The notes under the pieces: generated by a model
Seen by the model: the letters and a program-made list of their open reading frames with translations, nothing else
The model's database searches: none
What the model was told of the DNA's origin: nothing
Part shown: positions 1 through 4,612 of the stretch, one piece after another
How positions within the stretch are numbered: position 1 is the first letter of the stretch
Layout: every line of letters begins with the position of its first letter
DNA from: Nanobdellota archaeon
GTDB taxonomy: Archaea; Nanobdellota; Nanobdellia; Pacearchaeales; GW2011-AR1
Assembly (NCBI GenBank): GCA_018901625.1
Contig: JAHIEM010000018.1
Location: 1 to 7,261, forward strand
Direction: 5' to 3'
DNA length: 7,261 nucleotides
Translations under genes and position numbers: made by a program

Positions 1-434
1 AAAGAACATCCAGTTTCTTTAACAAGCCTAAGAATCTCTTCTGCAGACCCAAACACATTAATCTTGCCCATTGTCTCTGCAGCTATCTTAATTTTCCACT
101 TGTTTTTCTTTATTTCTTCAAGCATCTCTAGAACTGCCTTCTTGATATTTAAAAACGAGATTTCTCTGTCTATCTTGCCGTAAAAACCTGCATGGAATAC
201 TACAATTTTTGCCCCCAGTAACTCTCCTATCTTACAAGAGTCAAGTATCCTCTTCTTGCTCTCTTCTATCTTCCTCTTCTCACTAGAATTAAGATTTATC
301 CAGTACGGTGCATGGATAGAGAGTTTTATATCCCACTTCTCACAAGCCCGAATACCAAGTTTAGCATATCTCTCCATACTCGCTGCAGCTTCCTGCACCT
401 TTGCTCCCAACCCAGCAGGTCCCAATCTCATCAT
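1..434 (-). CDS. nfo: endonuclease IV-like TIM-barrel protein, 3' end cut off by the window
   Basis: The reading frame enters from the left edge and gives 144 residues from the ATG at 434-432; a second ATG follows directly, so the start could also be 431. Visible family marks are the N-terminal RLGPAGLG, then SIHAPYWINLNS (residues 39-50, His41), VVFHAGFYG (78-86, His81) and IAAETMGK (117-124, Glu120). In the endonuclease IV family these two histidines and the glutamate are zinc ligands; the family cleaves DNA 5' to abasic sites in base excision repair. The remaining ligands would lie beyond the window. Only about 35 residues separate GPAG from IHAPY, whereas I recall about 60 in archaeal relatives, so part of the first barrel strand/helix seems to be missing. 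A TATA-like box sits 24-31 bases upstream. Family assignment is good; whether it is a true AP endonuclease or a related sugar-phosphate TIM barrel is less sure. Confidence 0.8.
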   Translation of the reverse strand, partial: MMRLGPAGLGAKVQEAAASMERYAKLGIRACEKWDIKLSIHAPYWINLNSSEKRKIEESKKRILDSCKIGELLGAKIVVFHAGFYGKIDREISFLNIKKAVLEMLEEIKKNKWKIKIAAETMGKINVFGSAEEILRLVKETGCS

Positions 435-457
435 AATCTAACTATAAACCGATACTA

Positions 458-465
458 TTAAAATA
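458..465 (-). promoter_or_regulatory. TATA-like box of the endonuclease IV-like gene
   Basis: On the minus strand this reads TATTTTAA, 24-31 bases before the ATG at 434, the spacing expected for a leaderless archaeal transcript. A second TATA-like word, TTTATA (443-448), is too close to the start to serve it. Confidence 0.45.
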
Positions 466-481
466 TTAGCTTCAAACCAAA

Positions 482-826
482 TTATATCTTAGCAAACCCA
501 TTAAAGTGAATTTTATCTTCTTTATCAAAAACTTCAATAACTTTATATTTCCCTTTAGTCCATAACTCGCCATTCAAAACAAAATGAGTAGACTCAATAA
601 TTATAATGCTCGCAACAGGTATCGATAGATGGTTATTTCCCCTAGTTTCTAATAAGGGTATCTCTCCTTCTAACCAATAGTTTCTCTGCCCTTTTTTTAA
701 AAAATTATAGCTCTCCCCCTCTTTTATAGCCTCAGGAATACACTCTTCTTCTTTTCTATTTCCATTTTTGAATTCAGAAATATTCCTTAATGCCAAATCT
801 GGATTAAACTCTACTTGGATTCCCAT
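482..826 (-). CDS. small soluble protein of unknown function (114 aa)
   Basis: I do not recognise a named family. The frame can be extended to a GTG at 841, but the ATG at 826 is the better start: the protein then begins MGIQVEFNPDLALR, and an AGGTG lies about 14 bases upstream. The sequence has no signal peptide or membrane segment. A charged N-terminal third (residues 15-35) is followed by a segment rich in alternating hydrophobic residues: FLKKGQRNYWLEGEIPLLET (42-61), then VASIIIIESTHFVLNGE (71-87) and KGKYKVIEVF (91-100). This suggests a compact, mostly beta fold with the motif TKGKYKV near the end. There is only one cysteine (Cys29) and no evident catalytic signature. It lies 47 bases before the endonuclease IV-like gene on the same strand, so the two could be co-transcribed, although the downstream gene has its own TATA-like box. 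Confidence 0.7.
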   Translation of the reverse strand: MGIQVEFNPDLALRNISEFKNGNRKEEECIPEAIKEGESYNFLKKGQRNYWLEGEIPLLETRGNNHLSIPVASIIIIESTHFVLNGELWTKGKYKVIEVFDKEDKIHFNGFAKI

Positions 827-887
827 TTTAAGACAGAACACCTATACAGTTAAAAATGTTTTCATCATAGGCAATGTTAAATTAACA

Positions 888-920
888 GGTGATGGAAAAT
901 AAGAAATTTATAACATCACC
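888..920. repeat. inverted repeat GGTGATG / CATCACC in the intergenic region
   Basis: Perfect 7-bp arms at 888-894 and 914-920 enclose a 19-base AT-rich spacer. The element lies between the stop of the cysteine-rich membrane protein gene (947) and the start at 826, both on the minus strand. The spacer read on the minus strand contains TTATAAATT, so the arms could flank a promoter. A binding site, or a weak stem-loop in a transcript, are both possible. Confidence 0.4.
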
Positions 921-946
921 CGCTATCTTTACAGAACCCCCTCATA

Positions 947-1432
947 CTAGAAAGCCTCACTCAATCCCTCGCCTATCTTACCGACATAGGAGAGAATATA
1001 AGTATGAAGCCTGTTTATAATTAAATCCTGCATCTGCTCTTTCAAAGGCCCGTGACACCTGCTCAAATCCCCTTGCGGCGAGGTCACTATGCCAAATGGC
1101 AGCATGCACACCATCTCTAACCCCTCGAGTTTAACAGAGTCCACATTCCCCCTCTTTATCTGCAACAGCTTGACATTCACCTTGCACTCACTGCAAGCAA
1201 CAGGATTAACAGAGCACATTAAACTCTTGCCCTCTATGTCAAACTGCCAGGCAGAATCAGGAGTATCCTCAATAAAAACTGCCTTATCACATCTCTCTAG
1301 TTTAGAATCAAAACACTCCTTGCTGGAGCAGTTTGTTTTATAGAAGTAAATAAAAATAAGAGCTAAGAAGAGAATAACAATCACTGCACTGACAGATATC
1401 CAGATAACCCTCCTCTTTTTCAAAAATTCCAT
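947..1432 (-). CDS. single-pass membrane-anchored protein with cysteine-rich outer domain (161 aa)
   Basis: I do not recognise a named family. The N-terminus is MEFLKKRR followed by a hydrophobic run at about residues 9-31, a typical signal-anchor with the positive side inside, so residues 32-161 should face the cell exterior. That part holds eight cysteines (35, 40, 48, 73, 80, 83, 109, 126), arranged as C-x4-C-x7-C, then C-x6-C-x2-C and two single ones; an even number outside the membrane fits disulfides, though metal binding by ACSEC (79-83) is possible. The hydrophobic segment has no cysteine. The C-terminal part (residues 122-150) is amphipathic, containing SRCHGPLKEQMQDLIINRL. It stands alone, 205 bases downstream of dnaG on the same strand, with its own TATA-like box, so it is probably transcribed separately. 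Its role is unknown; a surface or redox-related function is only a guess. Confidence 0.75.
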   Translation of the reverse strand: MEFLKKRRVIWISVSAVIVILFLALIFIYFYKTNCSSKECFDSKLERCDKAVFIEDTPDSAWQFDIEGKSLMCSVNPVACSECKVNVKLLQIKRGNVDSVKLEGLEMVCMLPFGIVTSPQGDLSRCHGPLKEQMQDLIINRLHTYILSYVGKIGEGLSEAF

Positions 1433-1452
1433 GAATCTACATATATTTTGAA

Positions 1453-1460
1453 TTTAAAAA
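1453..1460 (-). promoter_or_regulatory. TATA-like box of the cysteine-rich membrane protein gene
   Basis: The minus strand reads TTTTTAAA, 21-28 bases upstream of the ATG at 1432, compatible with a leaderless or near-leaderless transcript. This supports independent transcription from dnaG. Confidence 0.5.
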
Positions 1461-1601
1461 ACCATCGATTAATAAAAGAAGATATTCTCCTCTTGTTGCA
1501 GGGTGAATGCTGAAGAAAACCTAATAGAAGTATGCAGATAATTAACTTAAGGTAGCTTAGGGGGTTAGATTAGATATATGACTTGCCTCTTGCTATGTGG
1601 A

Positions 1602-1637
1602 AATTAATAAAAAAGAAAAAAATAAAAGAAAAAAGAA
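1602..1637 (-). terminator. U-rich archaeal terminator after dnaG
   Basis: Directly after the dnaG stop the minus strand is almost pure T with a few C and A: runs of 5-7 T in series, with no hairpin needed. This is the usual intrinsic termination signal in archaea. The rest of the gap up to the next gene (1461-1601) shows no gene that I can support. Confidence 0.65.
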
Positions 1638-2867
1638 TTACAAACTGATTAACTTAATCTTCGTATCAGTAGATGCAAAGTTCTTAGCAGCAATTGCATT
1701 GACTCCGGCGCCCTCTGCTGCCTGAATTACACTGCCAGTAACCATTCCGTCTATAACAATCACACTAGCTTTGTTCCTCATTAAACTAGCGCCAATGCCT
1801 CTTGAAGAAACTTTCTTGACAACATCCAGTTTATCATCTAAAAGGTAAGCTGATTTTGTTCCCTCAATCTCTTCCATGAACTTTTTCAGCTTTTCTTTTT
1901 CATTCTCTCCGAATTCAACAGATTTTGGCTCCTCTTTTGGAACACTCTCTTGCTTAGGAATAAAAGGCTCTCTTTTCCACTCTCTTCTCTCAGGATAGCT
2001 TCTTCTGTCGTCATATTCGTAGCTGTTTCGCCTGAATTCCTGCCTCTCGTCTCTACTTCTAAAGAAATCCTTGCTCGGAATCTTTCTTCTTAAAGCAGTA
2101 AGAATCTCTTTGCCTTGTAACTCTTCAACTTCTTTTCCATCTGGAGCAACTGCTATAAAATCAATTCTCGCATTATCATAGACATTTCTGGCTATTAACT
2201 GCCCGCCTCTGTCTCCATCAACAAACAGTGTAATCTCCTTGTCATAGCTTAACTCCTTAATAGTCTCAGGAAGTTTTGTTCCATCCATCCCAATAACATT
2301 ATTAACATTGTTCTTAAGCAAGTTAACAACATCAGCTCTTCCCTCTACAACTATTACCTCGTGTTCAGAGATGTCTCCTGCAGGCAGTTTTTCCTTTCCA
2401 TAGTCTTGCAGTTTAGCAAGTCTGGATTGGGTCTTTAAATCATCTGTAATCTCTCTGCTCTCACTGGTTCCTTCAATGCTCTCAAGAAGTTTTTTAGCCC
2501 GGTCCACTATAAATGAACGTTTCTCGCCCCTAACATCTTCTATTCTCTCAACTTCAATTGTTGCTTCAGTAGGTCCAATCTTGTCAATTGTCTCTATTGC
2601 TGCGCCTATTAGAGCAGTCTCAGCTTTGTCAAGAGCAGAAGGAATATGTATCTCTCCTGCAGTCTTTCCCCCCTCGCTTCTTAACTCTACTTCAATTCTG
2701 CCTATCTTTCCTTCTTTTTGAAGTTCTCGCATTTCCAGTTCATTTCCTAGCAGTCCCTCTGTCTGTCCGAATAAAGCTCCGATTACATCAGGCTTTTCAA
2801 CAGGTCCTTCTGCATTAAACTTTGCGTGTACTGTATACTTTATTGATACAGGACTTATTTTTGCCAT
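1638..2867 (-). CDS. dnaG: archaeal DNA primase DnaG (Toprim protein)
   Basis: Complete at 409 residues, close to the usual size for archaeal DnaG. The N-terminal region (about 1-165) opens with KISPVSIKYTVHAKF and contains the family segment DVIGALFGQTEGLLG (27-41). The Toprim domain (about 168-245) shows its three hallmarks: VIVVEGRADVVNLL with Glu175, LFVDGDRGG with Asp217 and Asp219, and FIAVAPDGKEVEEL. These acidic residues bind the metal used for nucleotidyl transfer. Archaeal DnaG can make RNA primers and is also a stable part of the RNA exosome, where it helps bind poly(A)-rich RNA; which role dominates here cannot be told. A charged linker rich in Arg, Glu, Asp and Tyr (about 264-320) precedes a C-terminal domain (322-409) with KFMEEIEGTKSAYLLDD. 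The gene stands alone with a T-rich terminator and is divergent from the small acidic gene at 3231. Confidence 0.96.
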   Translation of the reverse strand: MAKISPVSIKYTVHAKFNAEGPVEKPDVIGALFGQTEGLLGNELEMRELQKEGKIGRIEVELRSEGGKTAGEIHIPSALDKAETALIGAAIETIDKIGPTEATIEVERIEDVRGEKRSFIVDRAKKLLESIEGTSESREITDDLKTQSRLAKLQDYGKEKLPAGDISEHEVIVVEGRADVVNLLKNNVNNVIGMDGTKLPETIKELSYDKEITLFVDGDRGGQLIARNVYDNARIDFIAVAPDGKEVEELQGKEILTALRRKIPSKDFFRSRDERQEFRRNSYEYDDRRSYPERREWKREPFIPKQESVPKEEPKSVEFGENEKEKLKKFMEEIEGTKSAYLLDDKLDVVKKVSSRGIGASLMRNKASVIVIDGMVTGSVIQAAEGAGVNAIAAKNFASTDTKIKLISL

Positions 2868-2889
2868 TTTATTATTTAATTTATTTAAT

Positions 2890-2971
2890 TCAGAAATCTA
2901 TCAGCCTGATACTAATACTATTTATTTCAGCCATGCGTGCTCTGAAAAAACTCAGAAACAAGAGTTTCTGA
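2890..2971. repeat. cluster of TCAG/CTGA dyads upstream of dnaG
   Basis: Seven copies of TCAG or its complement CTGA fall in 82 bases, starting at 2890, 2901, 2906, 2927, 2943, 2952 and 2968; fewer than one would be expected by chance. Six form three successive inverted repeats: TATCAG-C-CTGATA (2899-2911), TTTCAG-12 nt-CTGAAA (2925-2930/2943-2948) and TCAGAAAC-AAGA-GTTTCTGA (2952-2959/2964-2971, perfect 8-bp stem). The array lies immediately upstream of the dnaG start. It may be an operator array, or fold as RNA if dnaG has a long leader. Confidence 0.55.
2918..2927 (-). promoter_or_regulatory. dnaG: possible dnaG core promoter (BRE plus TATA-like)
   Basis: The minus strand reads GGCTGAAATAAATAG, where CTGAAA could be the BRE and AAATAAATAG the TATA-like part. 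Transcription would then start near 2893-2897, giving a leader of about 28 bases, and the TATCAG dyad at 2899-2911 would sit between box and start site. The AT-rich run at 2868-2890 could also hold a box, but its position would place the start inside the gene. Confidence 0.3.
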
Positions 2972-3049
2972 CACGAGCGGGATAGGTGATATATGAATGT
3001 AATTAATAATCTCACTAATATATTTCTTGTATATACTTAGAATTCAGGT

Positions 3050-3197
3050 TTTTAAATCTTCCGAAATTTATGCAGGAAGGATTTACCTTTGGAAACCTTT
3101 CTAAAAGGTTTATTTTAAATCTTCCGAAATTTATGCAGGAAGGATTTACCTTTGGAAACCTTTCTAAAAGGTTTATTTTAAATCTTCCGAAATTTAT
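3050..3197. repeat. 63-bp tandem repeat, 2.35 identical copies
   Basis: Two full units and an 18-base continuation plus lead-in repeat with exact period 63; every base from 3050 to 3134 equals the base 63 positions later. The core AAATCTTCCGAAATTTAT occurs at 3054, 3117 and 3180. Each full unit contains a perfect hairpin AAACCTTT-CTA-AAAGGTTT (3093-3111 and 3156-3174) and an imperfect one pairing AATCTTCC with GGAAGGATT across a 12-base loop. The array stops exactly where the TATA box of the next gene begins. Units adjoin without spacers, so it is not a CRISPR. The perfect identity points to a recent duplication. Confidence 0.95.
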
Positions 3198-3205
3198 TTT
3201 ATATA
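3198..3205 (+). promoter_or_regulatory. strong archaeal TATA box of the small acidic gene
   Basis: TTTATATA, with CGAAAT a few bases upstream as a possible BRE that belongs to the third copy of the 63-bp repeat. Its centre lies about 29 bases before the ATG at 3231, so transcription should start within a few bases of the start codon. This is the best-formed promoter in the window. Confidence 0.65.
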
Positions 3206-3230
3206 AAATCTCTCTGGGGGTATATACAAA

Positions 3231-3377
3231 ATGTTTATAAACCTCAAAGATAAGAAAGTCTCAAGTAAAAAAGGTGCAAAAATGGTTTTTAGCAATGAAA
3301 ACGAAGTTGATGAATTTGATGATAACGAAGCACTGCCAGAATATTTGGATGACGAAGACTTGGCTCCAATAGACTGA
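3231..3377 (+). CDS. 48-residue acidic protein of unknown function
   Basis: I do not recognise this protein. The ATG at 3231 follows a well-placed TATA box, and a T-rich terminator follows the TGA at 3375-3377, so the gene appears to be a self-contained transcription unit. Residues 1-17 are basic (six Lys, one Asp). Residues 18-48 contain thirteen Asp/Glu and no Lys or Arg, ending EYLDDEDLAPID. No cysteine, membrane segment or signal peptide is present. An internal ATG at 3282 is preceded by GGTG at a 6-base spacing, a plausible Shine-Dalgarno, so a 31-residue all-acidic form might also be made or be the true product. Small acidic proteins of this sort often act by binding basic proteins or mimicking nucleic acid, but nothing here shows a target. 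The 63-bp repeats directly upstream suggest special regulation. Confidence 0.6.
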   Translation: MFINLKDKKVSSKKGAKMVFSNENEVDEFDDNEALPEYLDDEDLAPID

Positions 3378-3385
3378 AGACTTAA

Positions 3386-3411
3386 CTTTTTCTTTTTTAT
3401 TTCTTTTTTAC
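3386..3411 (+). terminator. T-rich terminator after the small acidic gene
   Basis: Nine bases after the TGA come three T runs (5, 6 and 6 T) broken by C and A, on the plus strand. This is the archaeal intrinsic pattern and supports real transcription of the short gene before it. The gene at 3443 converges from the other side. Confidence 0.6.
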
Positions 3412-3442
3412 AGAAAAATAATTAACTGGCAATTAGTTTTTA

Positions 3443-4009
3443 TTATAACCTATTTCCTTCTAACTGCGCCTGAAGCACAGAATACTCTCTTATCTTCCCC
3501 AGTTTCTTGTATAACCCGAGAATCTTCTTTTTTATCTCTAATTTTTCCTGTTCATCTGAAATCTCTAATAGTTTCTGATAAACTTTCAGGGCATTTGCGT
3601 TTCTTAGTGATTTCTCAAATGCCTGCCCCTGTTTTCTATATAGTTCTCTAATAGCAAGTTTCATCTCAAACTTCTCCTGAGTATTCCCCGATGCTAATGC
3701 TTTTCTGAAAGATTCTTCAGCTCTCTCATACTGCCCCGCTCTAACCCATAATTCAGTCTCTTTCATGTATGCATTGACTTTCTCTTTAAAAGTTGCAGCA
3801 ATCTCAGCAGCAGCTGCAGCATTTCTTGCTGCCTCTAAAAACATTCCCCTGTTAGCATACAAATCAGCTAATTTAAGATTGCAAAACTTTTTTATGTCAA
3901 AATCCCGATGCTGTTTTATGCACGACTCTAAATATTCCATCTTCAAGAAATCAGACATCATCCCCATTTTTTCTTCAACCTCTCCCCTCGTGCTCTCTTG
4001 TACAATCAT
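3443..4009 (-). CDS. TPR-like helical repeat protein (188 aa)
   Basis: The frame can be extended by one TTG codon, but the ATG at 4009 is taken as start; a TATA-like palindrome lies 22-31 bases upstream. The protein is all-helical with tandem helix pairs of roughly 34-37 residues: about 41-73 (FCNLKLADLYANRGMFLEAA), 77-110 (YMKETELWVRAGQYERAEES), 115-150 (ELYRKQGQAFEKSLRNANAL) and a shorter last pair 155-180 (KKILGLYKKLGKIREYSVL). The spacing of Leu/Ala/Tyr and the recurrent L-Y-G-x-A pattern are those of tetratricopeptide repeats, which serve as protein-binding scaffolds. There is no signal peptide or membrane segment, so it should be cytoplasmic. An Ala-rich stretch (63-72) is notable. The two cysteines that can be seen (30, 43) are not in a motif. 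The partner is unknown. It follows the gene at 4097 on the same strand with an 87-base gap and probably has its own promoter. Confidence 0.7.
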   Translation of the reverse strand: MIVQESTRGEVEEKMGMMSDFLKMEYLESCIKQHRDFDIKKFCNLKLADLYANRGMFLEAARNAAAAAEIAATFKEKVNAYMKETELWVRAGQYERAEESFRKALASGNTQEKFEMKLAIRELYRKQGQAFEKSLRNANALKVYQKLLEISDEQEKLEIKKKILGLYKKLGKIREYSVLQAQLEGNRL

Positions 4010-4030
4010 CAATTCAAGAAAAACTGCCTG

Positions 4031-4040
4031 TATTTAAATA
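4031..4040 (-). promoter_or_regulatory. TATA-like box of the TPR-like gene
   Basis: TATTTAAATA, a perfect palindrome, 22-31 bases upstream of the ATG at 4009. The position suits a leaderless transcript. Confidence 0.5.
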
Positions 4041-4055
4041 TTATTATAATGAGAT

Positions 4056-4067
4056 GTAAAAAATAGT
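4056..4067 (-). terminator. weak T-rich stop signal after the gene at 4097-4585
   Basis: The minus strand carries a short run of six T about 30-40 bases after the TAG at 4097-4099, without a hairpin. It is weaker than the other two terminators, so read-through into the TPR-like gene is possible. Confidence 0.3.
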
Positions 4068-4096
4068 GGTAAAATCATGAAAAGTGAAGCTATTAA

Positions 4097-4585
4097 CTAA
4101 ACAGGAGTACAGGCAGCACCTACAACACCAATCATCATATCCTCAAGATTCCCCCTTCTATCGGCTATCTTCCTTAACTCTGGCAATCTTCCTCTAAACA
4201 TTCCTCTAGCTTCCATATAACTAATTGTTTCTCTATTCAAATCAGCAATATTTATTTCTGAAGATATTCCTGATTCAGCTAATTGTGCTTGAACATTCTG
4301 TAAAATTAAATATTTCACAGCCATTCTTTCTTTTCTACTTCCACCTCCACTTGCAATCCCCCAGAATTTGAATCCATCTGGAAGTTCAAACGCCCTTAGT
4401 GCCAAATCACTTGTTGGAAACCTATCATAAGAGGTAGCTACATTACAGACTGTTTCTTCATCAGTTGGCATCCCATTCTGTGAAAGTAACCCTTTAACAT
4501 ACTCAAGAGTAATTTGCCTGTAAACTCTAGTCAACAATTCTCTTGAGACTCTTCCTTGAACATCCATTGATATTGTTTCAGCCAT
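4097..4585 (-). CDS. unknown soluble protein downstream of EF-1A (162 aa)
   Basis: I do not recognise a family. The protein starts MAETISMDVQGR at an ATG; a second Met at residue 7 is an alternative start. It looks helical: about 13-37 (VSRELLTRVYRQITLEYVKG), 87-104 and 113-145. In between lies a Gly-rich loop, ASGGGSRKERMAVKYL (78-93), which could bind phosphate but does not match a P-loop. The end, MMIGVVGAACTPV (150-162), is hydrophobic and could be a buried strand or helix rather than a membrane segment. Cysteines are at 47 and 159. Only 27 bases separate it from the EF-1A stop codon on the same strand, so co-transcription with EF-1A is likely, although a TATA-like TTTAAAA at 4606-4612 overlaps that junction. 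Many archaea have a ribosomal protein gene (S10) after EF-1A; this protein is not S10. Confidence 0.65.
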   Translation of the reverse strand: MAETISMDVQGRVSRELLTRVYRQITLEYVKGLLSQNGMPTDEETVCNVATSYDRFPTSDLALRAFELPDGFKFWGIASGGGSRKERMAVKYLILQNVQAQLAESGISSEINIADLNRETISYMEARGMFRGRLPELRKIADRRGNLEDMMIGVVGAACTPV

Positions 4586-4605
4586 CTTAAATATTATCAG
4601 AACTC

Positions 4606-4612
4606 TTTTAAA
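4606..4612 (-). promoter_or_regulatory. possible TATA-like box at the EF-1A/unknown gene junction
   Basis: The minus strand reads TTTAAAA, 21-27 bases before the ATG at 4585 and abutting the EF-1A stop codon. It could give the downstream gene its own leaderless transcript besides read-through from EF-1A. Confidence 0.3.

Noticed and set aside
827..841. Extension of the 114-residue protein to a GTG start at 841
   Set aside because: It would add FCLK before MGIQVEF; the ATG at 826 with an upstream AGGTG is the more natural start.
1089..1343. Plus-strand frame inside the cysteine-rich membrane protein gene
   Set aside because: It is the antisense shadow of a well-supported minus-strand gene and has no promoter or recognisable protein features.
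1553..1564. TAGCTTAGGGGG, a match to the tRNA box A / D-arm pattern
   Set aside because: No GTTCGA-like T-arm, no anticodon arm and no acceptor pairing could be found around it on either strand, so no tRNA is called.
2933..2971. Twelve-codon ORF MRALKKLRNKSF ending within the hairpin upstream of dnaG
   Set aside because: No ribosome binding site or well-placed TATA box, and so short a frame is expected by chance.
2888..2971. C/D box guide RNA near dnaG, suggested by repeated CTGA words
   Set aside because: CTGA could serve as D boxes, but no RTGATGA C box stands at the required distance on either strand.
2985..3040. GGTGAT close to ATG codons: a 15-codon ORF and a start-stop ATGTAA
   Set aside because: The spacing to the first ATG is too short and the frames are tiny; a chance match in AT-rich DNA is more likely.
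3050..3197. CRISPR array
   Set aside because: The 63-bp units adjoin directly with no unique spacers, and no cas genes are nearby.
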